DNA from: Salmonella enterica subsp. arizonae
Lineage (GTDB): Bacteria; Pseudomonadota; Gammaproteobacteria; Enterobacterales; Enterobacteriaceae
Direction of reading: 5' to 3'
Assembly: GCF_008692845.1 (NCBI RefSeq)
Contig: NZ_VXJW01000002.1
Span: 124,001-188,000, forward strand
Length of the DNA stretch: 64,000 bases
Part shown: positions 1 to 9,339 of the stretch, piece after piece
Numbering within the stretch: the stretch's first letter is position 1
Layout: each line of letters starts with the position of its first letter
Program-made: the position numbers and the translations under genes
Notes under the pieces: model-generated
What the model saw: the letters and a program-made list of their open reading frames with translations, nothing else
Databases searched by the model: none
What the model was told of the DNA's origin: nothing

Positions 1-527
1 CCCGGAATGTTAGAAACAAAGGTAATGGTCGCGCCAAATTCGCCAAGCGAACGGGCAAACGCCAGCACCGTACCGACAATAATTCCCGGCAGGGTAAGCG
101 GTAAGGTGATAGTCAGAAAAACACGCCAGCGCCCGGCGCCCAGCGTTCTGGCGGCCTGTTCAAGCTTAATATCCACGCCCTCCAGCGCCAGCCGAATGGC
201 CCGCACCATCAGCGGGAAGGACATCACCGCCGCCGCCAGCACGGCGCCGCGCCAGCTAAAGGCAAACGTGAGACCGAACCAGTCATACAGCCACTGGCCA
301 ATAAACCCGCGTCGCCCCATCGACACCAGCAGCAGATAGCCGACCACCACCGGCGGCAGCACCAGCGGCAGATGCAGGACGCTATCAAGTAAGGCTTTGC
401 CCGGAAACCGGCATCGCACCAGTAACCAGGCAAAAAAGATCCCAAACGGCAGGCTAAACAGCACGGCCAGGGAAGACACTTTCAGGCTAAGAAAGACAGC
501 CTGCCATTCTGGATCGGTCAGTATCAT
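1..527 (-). CDS. modB: ModB, molybdate ABC transporter permease (partial, 3' end outside window)
   Basis: Inner-membrane permease of the ModABC molybdate importer. Read on the minus strand from ATG at 527, the frame stays open to base 1, so about the first 175 residues are present and the C-terminus lies outside. Hydrophobic segments near the start (around LAVLFSLPFGIFFAWLL) and the permease signature region with EQAARTLGAG, which contacts the ATPase, are visible. The ATG overlaps the modA stop by one base (TAATG), so the two are translationally coupled. The family is normally about 229 aa. Confidence 0.95.
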   Translation of the reverse strand, partial: MILTDPEWQAVFLSLKVSSLAVLFSLPFGIFFAWLLVRCRFPGKALLDSVLHLPLVLPPVVVGYLLLVSMGRRGFIGQWLYDWFGLTFAFSWRGAVLAAAVMSFPLMVRAIRLALEGVDIKLEQAARTLGAGRWRVFLTITLPLTLPGIIVGTVLAFARSLGEFGATITFVSNIP

Positions 528-1300
528 TACTTCGTCGTAAATCCATAACGTTTAAAGATTGCCGAGGCCTGCGGTCCTTTCAGGTAATCATAGAACGCGC
601 TGACGGTCGCATTTTTATGCCCATCCACGATAGCGATGGGGTATTCCACTTTTTTATGTGAATCTTCCGGGAACGTCGCCACGACTTTGACCCCCTTGCT
701 GGCGAGCGCATCAGAACCGTATACGATGCCCAAAGGCGCTTCGTTACGTTCGACCATCGCCAGCGCGCCGCGCACATCTTCGCCCGGCGCCAGTTTCGAC
801 TCAAGCGTTTGCCAGGCGCCCAGCTTTTGCAGCGCTTCTTTAGCATAAATTCCCGCCGGGACGTGTTGCGGATCGCCCACAGCCAGACGCCCGCCGTTCA
901 GCAGACGAATCCAGTCCGTTTTGTTGTCGATGGTAAACGGTTTCTGCTCGCTGGCTTTCGGCGCTACCACGACCAGACTGTTGCCAAGCAACGTTTCACG
1001 TGTCGCGGTATCCACCGTTTTTTTATCGACCGCGTAATCCATCCACTTCTGGTCAGCGGAGATGAACAGGTCCGCTGGCGCGCCCGCTTCTATCTGGCGC
1101 GCCAGCGTTGAAGAGGAAGCGAATGAGGAGGCCACATCCACATTTTTCTCTTTATTATATTCTGCCGCAATGTCTTGCATCGCGTTTGTTAGCGACGCGG
1201 CGGCAAATACGGTGATCTTGCCTTCATCCGCCAGCGCATGACCCGCGATAGCGAAAGATAAAGTCGCCCCTGCGACCAGACGTAACCAGGAATGCGCCAT
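527..1300 (-). CDS. modA: ModA, periplasmic molybdate-binding protein
   Basis: A 257-residue periplasmic solute-binding protein that captures molybdate (and tungstate) and delivers it to ModB/ModC. The N-terminus is a Sec signal peptide (positive start, hydrophobic core near SFAIAGHALA, then DEGKITVFAAASLTNA). The oxyanion-pocket segments AAASLT and SSSTLARQIEAGAPADLF are typical of ModA. It is the first gene of the modABC operon. A good Shine-Dalgarno (AGGAG) precedes the ATG, and a ModE palindrome lies about 20 bases upstream. Length matches the family. Confidence 0.98.
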   Translation of the reverse strand: MAHSWLRLVAGATLSFAIAGHALADEGKITVFAAASLTNAMQDIAAEYNKEKNVDVASSFASSSTLARQIEAGAPADLFISADQKWMDYAVDKKTVDTATRETLLGNSLVVVAPKASEQKPFTIDNKTDWIRLLNGGRLAVGDPQHVPAGIYAKEALQKLGAWQTLESKLAPGEDVRGALAMVERNEAPLGIVYGSDALASKGVKVVATFPEDSHKKVEYPIAIVDGHKNATVSAFYDYLKGPQASAIFKRYGFTTK

Positions 1301-1320
1301 CTGTAGCTCCTTTTGCGTTT

Positions 1321-1344
1321 CGTTATGTAAAATATAATATAACG
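1321..1344 (-). promoter_or_regulatory. ModE operator upstream of modA
   Basis: Inverted repeat with arms CGTTATGT and ATATAACG (8 bp each, one mismatch) separated by 8 bases, directly upstream of modA. This is the known architecture of the ModE-molybdate site that represses modABC, and modE itself is the next gene but one. The site identity is inferred from sequence and position. Confidence 0.85.
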
Positions 1345-1434
1345 ATAATTCAAAGGGTTTCCCAGCGGTTATTCATACCCATTAACGAGTAAACACAGAA
1401 AATATCGGCAGGAAAAGCAGAAACTTGAGTAACA

Positions 1435-1458
1435 AAAACGCCCGACTGAGCGGGCGTT
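1435..1458 (-). terminator. Rho-independent terminator after acrZ
   Basis: On the minus strand, the stem ACGCCCG/CGGGCGT with a short loop is followed by TTTTTG. It lies just past the acrZ stop and upstream of modA on the same strand, so it ends acrZ transcription before the mod operon promoter. Confidence 0.8.
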
Positions 1459-1466
1459 TGCGGAAA

Positions 1467-1616
1467 TCAGCGGTTCTGTCTGGACTGGTCTTTCTGACCG
1501 ATACCGGAAAAAATGTTGAACACCTCACCCAGACCGTAAACCAGGCCGAGGATGATGGCCATCACCACCGGTACCATGATAACGGCAAATACCAGACTTT
1601 TTAATAACTCTAACAT
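1467..1616 (-). CDS. acrZ: AcrZ, small accessory protein of the AcrAB-TolC efflux pump
   Basis: A 49-residue inner-membrane protein that binds AcrB and alters the pump's drug specificity. The sequence begins [16 protein letters not shown], with one hydrophobic helix through about residue 29, and ends in a polar tail (QKDQSRQNR). The longer open frame to 1718 was rejected because the ATG at 1616 gives the exact family length and start. It is divergent from modE, 128 bases apart. In E. coli acrZ belongs to the MarA/Rob/SoxS regulon. No mar box was verified here. Confidence 0.95.
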   Translation of the reverse strand: MLELLKSLVFAVIMVPVVMAIILGLVYGLGEVFNIFSGIGQKDQSRQNR

Positions 1617-1744
1617 GGTCAACTCCAGATATAGTCCTTTTTGTATTCTAACCGCATAACACAGAAAAGCACTCCCCTTTTGTGCGGTCGGCTTTGCGCT
1701 GGCGCGCTTTTCAGTCACAATAGCCTTTTTACCAGGAGCTGCTT

Positions 1745-2533
1745 ATGCAGGCCGAAATCCTTCTTACCCTGAAACTTCAGCAAAAGCTTTTTGCCGATCC
1801 CCGACGTATCTCTTTGCTGAAACACATTGCGCTTTCCGGCTCTATTAGTCAGGGCGCGAAAGACGCGGGAATCAGCTATAAGAGTGCCTGGGATGCGATA
1901 AACGACATGAACCAGCTTAGCGAACATATGCTGGTTGAACGCGCGACCGGCGGCAAAGGCGGCGGCGGCGCGGTATTAACCCGCTATGGCCAGCGTCTGA
2001 TCCAGCTTTACGATCTGCTGGGCCAAATTCAGCAAAAAGCGTTCGATGTGTTAAGCGACGACGACGCTCTGCCGCTTGATAGTCTACTGGCCGCCATCTC
2101 CCGCTTTTCGCTGCAAACCAGCGCCCGCAACCAGTGGTTCGGCACCATTACCGCCCGTGATCGCGTTCAGGTGCAACAGCATGTCGACGTACTGCTGGCC
2201 GACGGCAAAACGCGGCTAAAAGTCGCGCTGACGGCGCAAAGCGGCGAACGTCTCGGCCTGGAGGAAGGTAAAGAAGTGCTGATCCTGCTAAAAGCGCCGT
2301 GGGTTGGCATTACCCAGGATGCAACCATTGCGCGCGCCGCCGACAATCAGTTATCCGGGACGATTAGCCATATTGAACGCAGCGCGGAGCAGTGCGAAGT
2401 GCTGATGGCGCTACCGGACGGCCAGACGCTGTGCGCCACTATACCGGCTGCGGATGCCGCTACGCTAAAGGAAGGCGATGACGTTATTGCCTGGTTTAAT
2501 GCGGACAGTGTGATTATCGCGACGCTGTGCTAA
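1745..2533 (+). CDS. modE: ModE, molybdate-responsive transcriptional regulator
   Basis: A 262-residue dimeric regulator that binds molybdate and represses modABC. The N-terminal winged helix-turn-helix (residues about 15-80, with GSISQGAKDAGISYKSAWDA) binds DNA. The glycine-rich wing GGKGGGG is present. Two C-terminal Mop/TOBE domains (about 125-190 and 195-260, e.g. SARNQWFGTI) bind the oxyanion. Shine-Dalgarno CCAGGAG precedes the start. Length equals E. coli ModE. It is followed 67 bases later by modF, its usual partner. Confidence 0.98.
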   Translation: MQAEILLTLKLQQKLFADPRRISLLKHIALSGSISQGAKDAGISYKSAWDAINDMNQLSEHMLVERATGGKGGGGAVLTRYGQRLIQLYDLLGQIQQKAFDVLSDDDALPLDSLLAAISRFSLQTSARNQWFGTITARDRVQVQQHVDVLLADGKTRLKVALTAQSGERLGLEEGKEVLILLKAPWVGITQDATIARAADNQLSGTISHIERSAEQCEVLMALPDGQTLCATIPAADAATLKEGDDVIAWFNADSVIIATLC

Positions 2534-2600
2534 GCACATTGACATCCGTTGCCGAAAGACGTATTCCTGTCATTCATCGCTGCAAAAAATGGGATGCAAA

Positions 2601-4073
2601 ATGTCATCGTTGCAAATTTCGCAAGGCACGTTTCGTCTGAGCGATACAAAAACACTTCATCTGGATTCGCTGACGTTAAATGCGGGCGATAGCTGGGCGT
2701 TCGTTGGGGCTAACGGGAGCGGAAAGTCGTCCCTCGCTCGCGCGCTGGCAGGTGAACTGCCGTTATTAAAAGGCGAACGCCAGTGTCGGTTTACCCGCAT
2801 CACTCGTCTGTCCTTTGAACAATTGCAAAAGCTGGTCAGCGATGAGTGGCAACGCAATAATACCGATATGCTCAGTCCTGGCGAAGAAGATACCGGACGC
2901 ACTACCGCGGAAATTATTCAGGATGACGTTCACGATCCTGCCCGCTGTGCGATGCTGGCGCAGCAGTTCGGCATTTCCGCTTTACTTACCAGGCGTTTTA
3001 AATACCTTTCTACTGGCGAGACGCGAAAGGCGCTGCTGTGTCAGGCGCTGATGTCTGAGCCGGAGTTATTGATCCTCGATGAACCGTTCGACGGGCTTGA
3101 CGTAACCTCCCGTCAGCAACTGGCGCAACGCCTGGCAACGTTGAACCAGGCGGGTATTACCCTGGCGCTGGTACTTAACCGTTTTGATGAAATCCCGGAC
3201 TTCGTTCAGTTTGCCGGCGTGCTCGCCGACTGTACCCTGACGGAAACCGGAACGACGTCAGAGTTGCTACAACGGGCGCTGGTCGCTCAACTTGCGCACA
3301 GCGAGCGTCTGGCCGACGTACAATTACCTGAACCGGACGAACCTTCCGTCCACCATGCGTTATCCGATGACGAGCCACGGATCGTACTCAACGATGGCGT
3401 GATCTCGTATAACGATCGCCCTATCCTCTACCATCTAAGCTGGCGAGTAAATCCAGGAGAACACTGGCAGATCGTCGGTCCTAACGGAGCAGGTAAGTCT
3501 ACGCTACTTAGCCTTATTACCGGCGATCATCCGCAAGGCTACAGCAATGATCTCACCTTGTTCGGTCGACGGCGAGGAAGCGGCGAAACGATCTGGGATA
3601 TCAAAAAACATATCGGTTACGTCAGCAGCAGTTTACATCTTGATTACCGCGTTAGTACCACGGTACGTAATGTGATTCTCTCCGGCTATTTCGATTCTAT
3701 CGGTATTTATCAGGCCGTTTCAGACAGGCAACAAAAGCTGGCGCAGCAGTGGCTGGATATTCTGGGAATCGATAACCGTACAGCGGATGCCCCTTTTCAT
3801 AGTCTCTCCTGGGGACAGCAACGGCTGGCGCTGATCGTGCGCGCGCTGGTTAAGCATCCGACAATGTTAATTCTGGATGAGCCGCTGCAAGGGCTGGACC
3901 CGCTAAACCGCCAACTGGTCCGCCGTTTTGTGGATGTATTACTTCACCAGGGAGAGACCCAACTGCTGTTTGTTTCGCATCATGCGGAGGATGCGCCAGC
4001 CTGTATTACTCATCGGCTGGAATTTGTACCGGACGGCGACCACTATCTCTATCGGCAATCTGCATTACCTTAA
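2601..4073 (+). CDS. modF: ModF, duplicated ABC ATPase associated with molybdate
   Basis: A 490-residue protein of two fused ABC ATPase domains, co-transcribed with modE. Walker A motifs are GANGSGKSS (near residue 35) and GPNGAGKST (near residue 292). Signature-like segments are LSTGETRKALL and LSWGQQRLALI. Walker B motifs are LLILDEPFDGLD and MLILDEPLQGLD. An upstream ATG at 2589 exists, but ATG 2601 (MSSLQISQG) matches the family start. No membrane partner gene is next to it. The precise role is not settled; it is usually described as a photorepair/molybdenum transport-like ATPase. Confidence 0.95.
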   Translation: MSSLQISQGTFRLSDTKTLHLDSLTLNAGDSWAFVGANGSGKSSLARALAGELPLLKGERQCRFTRITRLSFEQLQKLVSDEWQRNNTDMLSPGEEDTGRTTAEIIQDDVHDPARCAMLAQQFGISALLTRRFKYLSTGETRKALLCQALMSEPELLILDEPFDGLDVTSRQQLAQRLATLNQAGITLALVLNRFDEIPDFVQFAGVLADCTLTETGTTSELLQRALVAQLAHSERLADVQLPEPDEPSVHHALSDDEPRIVLNDGVISYNDRPILYHLSWRVNPGEHWQIVGPNGAGKSTLLSLITGDHPQGYSNDLTLFGRRRGSGETIWDIKKHIGYVSSSLHLDYRVSTTVRNVILSGYFDSIGIYQAVSDRQQKLAQQWLDILGIDNRTADAPFHSLSWGQQRLALIVRALVKHPTMLILDEPLQGLDPLNRQLVRRFVDVLLHQGETQLLFVSHHAEDAPACITHRLEFVPDGDHYLYRQSALP

Positions 4074-4190
4074 TGCCATTCCGGGCGTGTAAAGCGCTTT
4101 TTTCGTGCTTTTTCAGATAAAAGGCGTGATCATGCTGAAATCCGTTGATTTACCATCAAATGATTGACGTCTATTTGTGAGCGAACTCAA

Positions 4191-4206
4191 GTGTAAACGA
4201 TTCCAC
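4191..4206 (+). promoter_or_regulatory. gal external operator OE
   Basis: GTGTAAACGATTCCAC is the classical OE operator bound by GalR/GalS upstream of the gal promoters. It matches the E. coli site as remembered and pairs with the internal operator in galE for repression looping. Confidence 0.9.
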
Positions 4207-4252
4207 TAATTTATTACATGTCACACTTTTCGCATCTTTGTTATGCTATGGT
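4207..4252 (+). promoter_or_regulatory. gal promoters P1/P2 with CRP site
   Basis: The overlapping -10 hexamers TATGCT (P2, 4242-4247) and TATGGT (P1, 4247-4252) are arranged as in E. coli galETKM. A CRP half site TCACA at 4221-4225 lies in the usual place for the site that activates P1 and represses P2. Assignment is by conserved layout. Confidence 0.85.
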
Positions 4253-4284
4253 TATTCCATACTATAGGCTTAACGGAGCGAATT

Positions 4285-5301
4285 ATGAGAGTATTGGTTA
4301 CAGGTGGTAGCGGTTACATTGGAAGTCATACCTGCGTACAATTGCTGCAAAATGGTCATGACGTCGTCATCCTCGATAACCTCTGCAACAGCAAACGCAG
4401 CGTACTGCCCGTTATCGAACGTCTGGGCGGTAAGCACCCGACCTTTGTCGAAGGCGATATTCGCAACGAAGCGCTTATAACCGAAATTCTGCACGATCAC
4501 GCTATTGATACCGTGATTCACTTTGCCGGCCTGAAAGCCGTCGGCGAATCGGTCGCCAGGCCGCTGGAGTACTATGACAACAACGTCAACGGTACGCTGC
4601 GGTTGATCAGCGCAATGCGTGCAGCCAACGTTAAAAACCTTATTTTTAGCTCCTCCGCCACCGTTTATGGCGATCAGCCCAAAATCCCTTATGTCGAAAG
4701 TTTTCCTACCGGCACGCCGCAAAGCCCCTACGGTAAAAGTAAATTGATGGTAGAGCAAATCCTCACCGATCTGCAAAAAGCCCAGCCGGCGTGGAGTATT
4801 GCGCTGCTGCGTTATTTCAACCCGGTTGGCGCGCATCCGTCGGGCGATATGGGAGAAGATCCGCAAGGTATCCCGAATAACCTGATGCCCTATATCGCCC
4901 AGGTCGCCGTGGGTCGTCGCGAATCGCTCGCCGTTTTCGGCAACGATTACCCGACCGAGGATGGTACCGGCGTGCGCGATTACATTCACGTTATGGATTT
5001 AGCCGACGGGCATATCGTGGCGATGGAAAAACTGGCGGACAAACCCGGCGTACATATTTATAACCTCGGCGCTGGCGTCGGCAGTAGCGTACTGGATGTA
5101 GTCAACGCCTTTAGTAAAGCCTGCGGCAAACCCATCAATTACCACTTCGCGCCACGTCGCGACGGCGATCTGCCGGCGTATTGGGCAGATGCCGGCAAAG
5201 CCGATCGCGAGCTGAACTGGCGCGTGACCCGCACGCTTGACGAAATGGCGCAGGACACCTGGCGCTGGCAGTCACGCCACCCGCAGGGATACCCAGATTA
5301 A
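4285..5301 (+). CDS. galE: GalE, UDP-glucose 4-epimerase
   Basis: Interconverts UDP-galactose and UDP-glucose with NAD. It is needed for galactose use and for galactose in LPS. A 338-residue short-chain dehydrogenase-type protein. The Rossmann motif GGSGYIG is at residues 7-13, and the catalytic YxxxK appears as YGKSK near residue 149. Start ATG 4285 was chosen over the longer frame at 4243 because it follows a GGAG-like site and gives the family length. First gene of galETKM, under the gal promoters. Confidence 0.99.
   Translation: MRVLVTGGSGYIGSHTCVQLLQNGHDVVILDNLCNSKRSVLPVIERLGGKHPTFVEGDIRNEALITEILHDHAIDTVIHFAGLKAVGESVARPLEYYDNNVNGTLRLISAMRAANVKNLIFSSSATVYGDQPKIPYVESFPTGTPQSPYGKSKLMVEQILTDLQKAQPAWSIALLRYFNPVGAHPSGDMGEDPQGIPNNLMPYIAQVAVGRRESLAVFGNDYPTEDGTGVRDYIHVMDLADGHIVAMEKLADKPGVHIYNLGAGVGSSVLDVVNAFSKACGKPINYHFAPRRDGDLPAYWADAGKADRELNWRVTRTLDEMAQDTWRWQSRHPQGYPD
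4304..4319 (+). promoter_or_regulatory. gal internal operator OI (inside galE)
   Basis: GTGGTAGCGGTTACAT within the first codons of galE is the classical OI operator. It lies 113 bases from OE, the spacing used for GalR-mediated DNA looping. Confidence 0.9.
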
Positions 5302-5311
5302 GGACGTTGTT

Positions 5312-6358
5312 ATGACCCCATTTAATCCCGTCGATCATCCGCATCGCCGTTATAACCCGCTCACCGACCAGTGGATTCTGGTTTCGCCGCATCGCGCAAA
5401 GCGCCCCTGGCAGGGGGCGCAGGAAACACCGTCTCAGCAAATGCTGCCGGCGCATGATCCGGACTGCTTCCTGTGCGCGGGCAATACACGCGTGACTGGC
5501 GATAAAAACCCCGATTATAAAGGGACTTACGTCTTTACTAATGATTTCGCGGCGCTAATGGCCGACACGCCGGATGCCCCAGACAGTCACGATCCGCTGA
5601 TGCGCTGTCAGAGCGCGCGCGGCACCAGTCGCGTGATCTGCTTTTCGCCCGATCACAGTAAAACGCTGCCGGAACTGAGCCTGCCCGCGCTGACGGAAAT
5701 CGTGAGAACCTGGCAGGAACAAACCGTCGAGTTAGGCAAAACCTATCCGTGGGTACAGGTCTTTGAAAATAAAGGCGCGGCGATGGGCTGTTCGAACCCG
5801 CATCCGCATGGGCAGATCTGGGCTAACAGCTTTCTGCCGAATGAAGCCGAACGCGAAGACCGTTTACAAAAAGCCTATTTCGCCGGGCAGCGCTCGCCAA
5901 TGCTGGTGGATTATGTACAGCGCGAACTGGCGGACGGTAGCCGCACCGTGGTTGAAACAGAACACTGGCTGGCGGTGGTGCCTTACTGGGCGGCGTGGCC
6001 GTTCGAAACGCTACTGTTACCCAAAACGCATGTCCTGCGCATTACCGATTTAAGCGACGAGCAGCGCGACTCTCTGGCGCTGGCGTTGAAAAAGCTGACC
6101 AGTCGTTATGACAACCTGTTTCAGTGTTCCTTCCCCTACTCAATGGGCTGGCACGGCGCGCCGTTTAACGGTGAAGAAAACGCGCACTGGCAGTTGCACG
6201 CGCACTTTTATCCGCCGCTGCTGCGCTCTGCGACCGTCCGCAAATTTATGGTCGGCTATGAAATGCTGGCGGAAACCCAGCGTGATTTAACCGCAGAACA
6301 AGCGGCTGAACGCCTGCGCGCGGTCAGCGACATCCATTTTCGCGAATCCGGAGTATAA
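5312..6358 (+). CDS. galT: GalT, galactose-1-phosphate uridylyltransferase
   Basis: Transfers UMP from UDP-glucose to galactose-1-phosphate in the Leloir pathway, in the cytosol. It is a 348-residue HIT-superfamily enzyme. The nucleotidylated histidine motif HPH occurs in [10 protein letters not shown] near residue 166. The zinc-site pair CFLC is near residue 52. Start ATG 5312 ([15 protein letters not shown]) follows GGACG and lies 10 bases after galE. The longer frame from 5237 overlaps galE and is not supported. Confidence 0.99.
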   Translation: MTPFNPVDHPHRRYNPLTDQWILVSPHRAKRPWQGAQETPSQQMLPAHDPDCFLCAGNTRVTGDKNPDYKGTYVFTNDFAALMADTPDAPDSHDPLMRCQSARGTSRVICFSPDHSKTLPELSLPALTEIVRTWQEQTVELGKTYPWVQVFENKGAAMGCSNPHPHGQIWANSFLPNEAEREDRLQKAYFAGQRSPMLVDYVQRELADGSRTVVETEHWLAVVPYWAAWPFETLLLPKTHVLRITDLSDEQRDSLALALKKLTSRYDNLFQCSFPYSMGWHGAPFNGEENAHWQLHAHFYPPLLRSATVRKFMVGYEMLAETQRDLTAEQAAERLRAVSDIHFRESGV

Positions 6359-6360
6359 AA

Positions 6361-7509
6361 ATGAACCTGAAAGAGAAAACGCGCGCTCTGTTTGCTGAAA
6401 TTTTCGGCTACCCTGCCACCCACACGATTCAGGCGCCGGGCCGCGTCAATCTGATCGGCGAGCATACCGATTACAATGACGGCTTTGTGCTGCCTTGCGC
6501 TATCGATTACCAGACCGTAATTAGCTGTGCGCCGCGCGACGATCGTACCGTGCGGGTGATTGCCGCCGATTACGACAATCAGGTGGACGAATTTTCGTTG
6601 GATGCGCCGATCGTGACCCACGATAGCCAGCAGTGGTCTAACTATGTGCGCGGCGTAGTGAAACACCTGCAACAGCGTAACAACGCGTTTGACGGCGTGG
6701 ATATGGTCATCAGCGGCAATGTGCCGCAGGGCGCCGGGTTAAGCTCCTCCGCCTCGCTGGAAGTGGCGGTGGGCACCGTCTTCCAGCAGCTTTACCACCT
6801 GCCGCTGGACGGCGCGCAAATCGCGCTCAACGGACAAGAAGCCGAGAACCAGTTTGTCGGCTGTAACTGCGGCATCATGGATCAGCTCATCTCTGCGCTT
6901 GGCAAAAAAGATCATGCGTTGCTGATTGACTGCCGTTCGCTCGGCACTAAAGCGGTTTCCATGCCGAAAGGCGTCGCCGTGGTGATTATCAATAGTAACT
7001 TTAAGCGCACCCTGGTGGGCAGCGAGTATAATACCCGCCGCGAACAGTGCGAAACCGGCGCCCGCTTCTTCCAGCAGCCGGCCCTGCGTGATGTCAGCCT
7101 TGAGGCGTTCAATGCTGTTGCCTGCGAGCTGGACCCGGTAGTCGCCAAACGCGTTCGCCATGTACTGAGCGAAAATGCGCGGACCGTTGAAGCGGCAAGC
7201 GCGCTGGAGAAAGGCGATTTGCAGCGCATGGGCCAACTGATGGCGGAGTCCCATGCCTCGATGCGCGATGATTTCGAAATTACCGTCCCGCAGATAGACA
7301 CGCTGGTAGAGATCGTCAAAGCGACCATCGGCGATAAAGGCGGCGTGCGCATGACCGGCGGCGGCTTCGGCGGCTGTATTGTCGCGCTGATCCCGGAAGA
7401 TCTGGTTCCCGCCGTTCAGCAGGCCGTTGCGCAACAGTACGAAGCGAAAACAGGTATCAAAGAAACCTTTTATGTATGCAAACCGTCACAAGGAGCAGGA
7501 CAGTGCTAA
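6361..7509 (+). CDS. galK: GalK, galactokinase
   Basis: Phosphorylates galactose to galactose-1-phosphate using ATP. It is a 382-residue GHMP kinase. The galactokinase signature [16 protein letters not shown] lies near residue 27. The GHMP ATP-binding motif GLSSSAS is near residue 127, and the C-terminal GGGFGGC motif is present. It starts two bases after the galT stop. In E. coli the galK start region is the target of the Spot 42 sRNA; that pairing was not tested here. Confidence 0.99.
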   Translation: MNLKEKTRALFAEIFGYPATHTIQAPGRVNLIGEHTDYNDGFVLPCAIDYQTVISCAPRDDRTVRVIAADYDNQVDEFSLDAPIVTHDSQQWSNYVRGVVKHLQQRNNAFDGVDMVISGNVPQGAGLSSSASLEVAVGTVFQQLYHLPLDGAQIALNGQEAENQFVGCNCGIMDQLISALGKKDHALLIDCRSLGTKAVSMPKGVAVVIINSNFKRTLVGSEYNTRREQCETGARFFQQPALRDVSLEAFNAVACELDPVVAKRVRHVLSENARTVEAASALEKGDLQRMGQLMAESHASMRDDFEITVPQIDTLVEIVKATIGDKGGVRMTGGGFGGCIVALIPEDLVPAVQQAVAQQYEAKTGIKETFYVCKPSQGAGQC

Positions 7510-8543
7510 ATGAAACGCCCGCACTGGCCCCCGATGGTCAGCCGTACCGCCTGTTAACCCTGCGCAACCGCGCAGGGATGGTGGTAACGCTGATGGACTG
7601 GGGAGCCACTCTTCTTTCTGCCCGTATTCCGCTGTCTGACGGCAGCGTTCGGGAGGCATTGCTGGGCTGCGCCAGCCCGGAACGCTATCCTGAACAGACG
7701 TCGTTCCTCGGCGCTTCTATTGGCCGTTACGCGAACCGTATCGCTAATAGCCGTTTTACGTTTGCCGGCGAAACCGTACAGTTAAGCCCAAGCCAAGGTG
7801 AAAACCAGCTACACGGCGGACCGGAAGGCTTTGACAAGCGCCGCTGGCAAATTGTGAATCAGAACGATCGCCAGGTATTATTCGCGCTCACCTCTGATGA
7901 CGGCGACCAGGGCTTTCCCGGTCATCTTTGCGCCACGGCGCAATATCGTCTGACCGATGATAATCGAATTTCTATCACCTACCGGGCGACGGTCGATAAA
8001 CCCTGTCCGGTGAATTTGACCAACCACGTTTATTTTAATCTGGACGGCGATCAGACCGACGTGCGTCAACACAAGCTGCAAATTCTGGCGGATGAATACC
8101 TGCCGGTAGATGAATACGGTATCCCACGTCAGGGACTAAAATCGGTGGCCAACACCTCATTTGACTTCCGGATGCCAAAAGTCATCGCCAGCGAGTTTCT
8201 CGCCGATGACGATCAGCGCAAAGTTAAAGGTTACGATCATGCCTTTCTGCTACAGACGCAGGGTGATGGCAAAAAGCCGGCGGCCCGTCTGTGGTCGCAG
8301 GATGGAAAGCTACAAATGATGGTTTACACCACCGCCCCGGCGCTACAGTTTTATTCCGGCAATTATCTGGCAGGCACGCCTGCCCGTGGGCCAGAACCTT
8401 ATGCCGACTGGCAAGGGGTGGCGCTGGAAAGCGAACTGCTGCCGGACAGCCCGAATCATCCTGAATGGCCACAGCCTGACTGTATTCTTCGCCCCGGCGA
8501 GGAGTATGCCAGCCTGACCGAGTACCAGTTTATTCCGTTCTGA
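7503..8543 (+). CDS. galM: GalM, aldose 1-epimerase (mutarotase)
   Basis: Interconverts alpha and beta anomers of galactose and feeds galK. It is a 346-residue galactose mutarotase. Conserved segments include [20 protein letters not shown], and the catalytic-His region [12 protein letters not shown]. The start is GTG at 7503 inside the last codons of galK (7-base overlap), preceded by AAGGAGCAGGA. An upstream ATG at 7476 lies well inside galK and lacks family support. It is the last gene of galETKM. Confidence 0.97.
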   Translation: MLNETPALAPDGQPYRLLTLRNRAGMVVTLMDWGATLLSARIPLSDGSVREALLGCASPERYPEQTSFLGASIGRYANRIANSRFTFAGETVQLSPSQGENQLHGGPEGFDKRRWQIVNQNDRQVLFALTSDDGDQGFPGHLCATAQYRLTDDNRISITYRATVDKPCPVNLTNHVYFNLDGDQTDVRQHKLQILADEYLPVDEYGIPRQGLKSVANTSFDFRMPKVIASEFLADDDQRKVKGYDHAFLLQTQGDGKKPAARLWSQDGKLQMMVYTTAPALQFYSGNYLAGTPARGPEPYADWQGVALESELLPDSPNHPEWPQPDCILRPGEEYASLTEYQFIPF

Positions 8544-8549
8544 CAATAT

Positions 8550-8574
8550 GCCCGGCGACGCTAATCTGCCGGGC
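8550..8574. terminator. Hairpin between galM and the chbG-like gene
   Basis: Perfect arms GCCCGGC and GCCGGGC around an 11-base loop, followed by TATTTATTA on the plus strand. It lies 6 bases past the galM stop and just past the stop of the convergent gene, so it probably terminates both ways, though the T-tract is weak. Confidence 0.6.
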
Positions 8575-8580
8575 TATTTA

Positions 8581-9327
8581 TTACAGATCGTTGTAAGTAC
8601 CCAGACGAAAACCTTGCGCCAGAATATCGTGTTTCAACGTCGCTGACATCAGCACGTTCAGCTCATCCAGTCGCGAATAACAATAGCGACTTTGCAGAAC
8701 AATTTTATCGATAAACCCAGGGTGGCACATCAGCTCAACGGACTGTTCTTCTCCTGCTGTTGCGCGTGCCAAAGCCGCAAGAATAAAATGGGCTGAGACA
8801 TTTTCCGCATAAAAATCGCTGATAAAGTTATCAACGCCTTTTACGACTTGCGTAGAAATAGTGTGTTGCCGATCGATACGCAACGGAAGCCCGGTTTCTC
8901 CCGCAAATCGTACAACATGCTTCCAGACCTGGGGAATAAAATGCGCATGGTGATGGCTATCAATATGGGTAGGCGCTCGTCCAAAGAGCCGGACAAAACA
9001 GTCATACTGTTTGTGTAATTCAGCCACCAGCTCATTATCCTGAATTTTCCCTTGTGCGGCGGCTTGCCAGAGCCATTTTCCCAGCATACCTTCTCTTTCC
9101 AGCGAAGGCATTCTGGACAATGGCGCGCCAAAACTGAGAACAAAATGCAGACCCACGCCAAGCGAAGGAAAATCGGCGCTAATTTCTGCCGCATGTTCAA
9201 TACCATTGCCATTCATCATGGCCGTTGTAGACGTAACCACCCCGTGGCGATGCGCTTCAATAATGCCGTAATTGATACCAGGGCTTAAACCAAAATCATC
9301 GGCATTAACAATTAACAGTTTCGTCAT
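8581..9327 (-). CDS. YdjC/ChbG-family carbohydrate deacetylase
   Basis: A 248-residue protein of the YdjC/ChbG family, metal-dependent deacetylases that remove an acetyl group from chitooligosaccharides (ChbG acts on chitobiose and its 6-phosphate). The metal-binding N-terminus NADDFGLSPGIN and the HIDSHHHAHFIP motif near residue 121 are intact. Length matches ChbG. It is the last gene of a four-gene minus-strand operon, 12 bases after the glucosidase gene. By analogy it would deacetylate the imported phosphodisaccharide before hydrolysis. The true substrate here is not known. Confidence 0.88.
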   Translation of the reverse strand: MTKLLIVNADDFGLSPGINYGIIEAHRHGVVTSTTAMMNGNGIEHAAEISADFPSLGVGLHFVLSFGAPLSRMPSLEREGMLGKWLWQAAAQGKIQDNELVAELHKQYDCFVRLFGRAPTHIDSHHHAHFIPQVWKHVVRFAGETGLPLRIDRQHTISTQVVKGVDNFISDFYAENVSAHFILAALARATAGEEQSVELMCHPGFIDKIVLQSRYCYSRLDELNVLMSATLKHDILAQGFRLGTYNDL

Positions 9328-9339
9328 TCTTCTGACCTT

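Noticed and set aside
4270..4989. 239-codon open frame antisense to galE
   Set aside because: Antisense shadow of galE and overlaps the gal promoter; no recognised domain.
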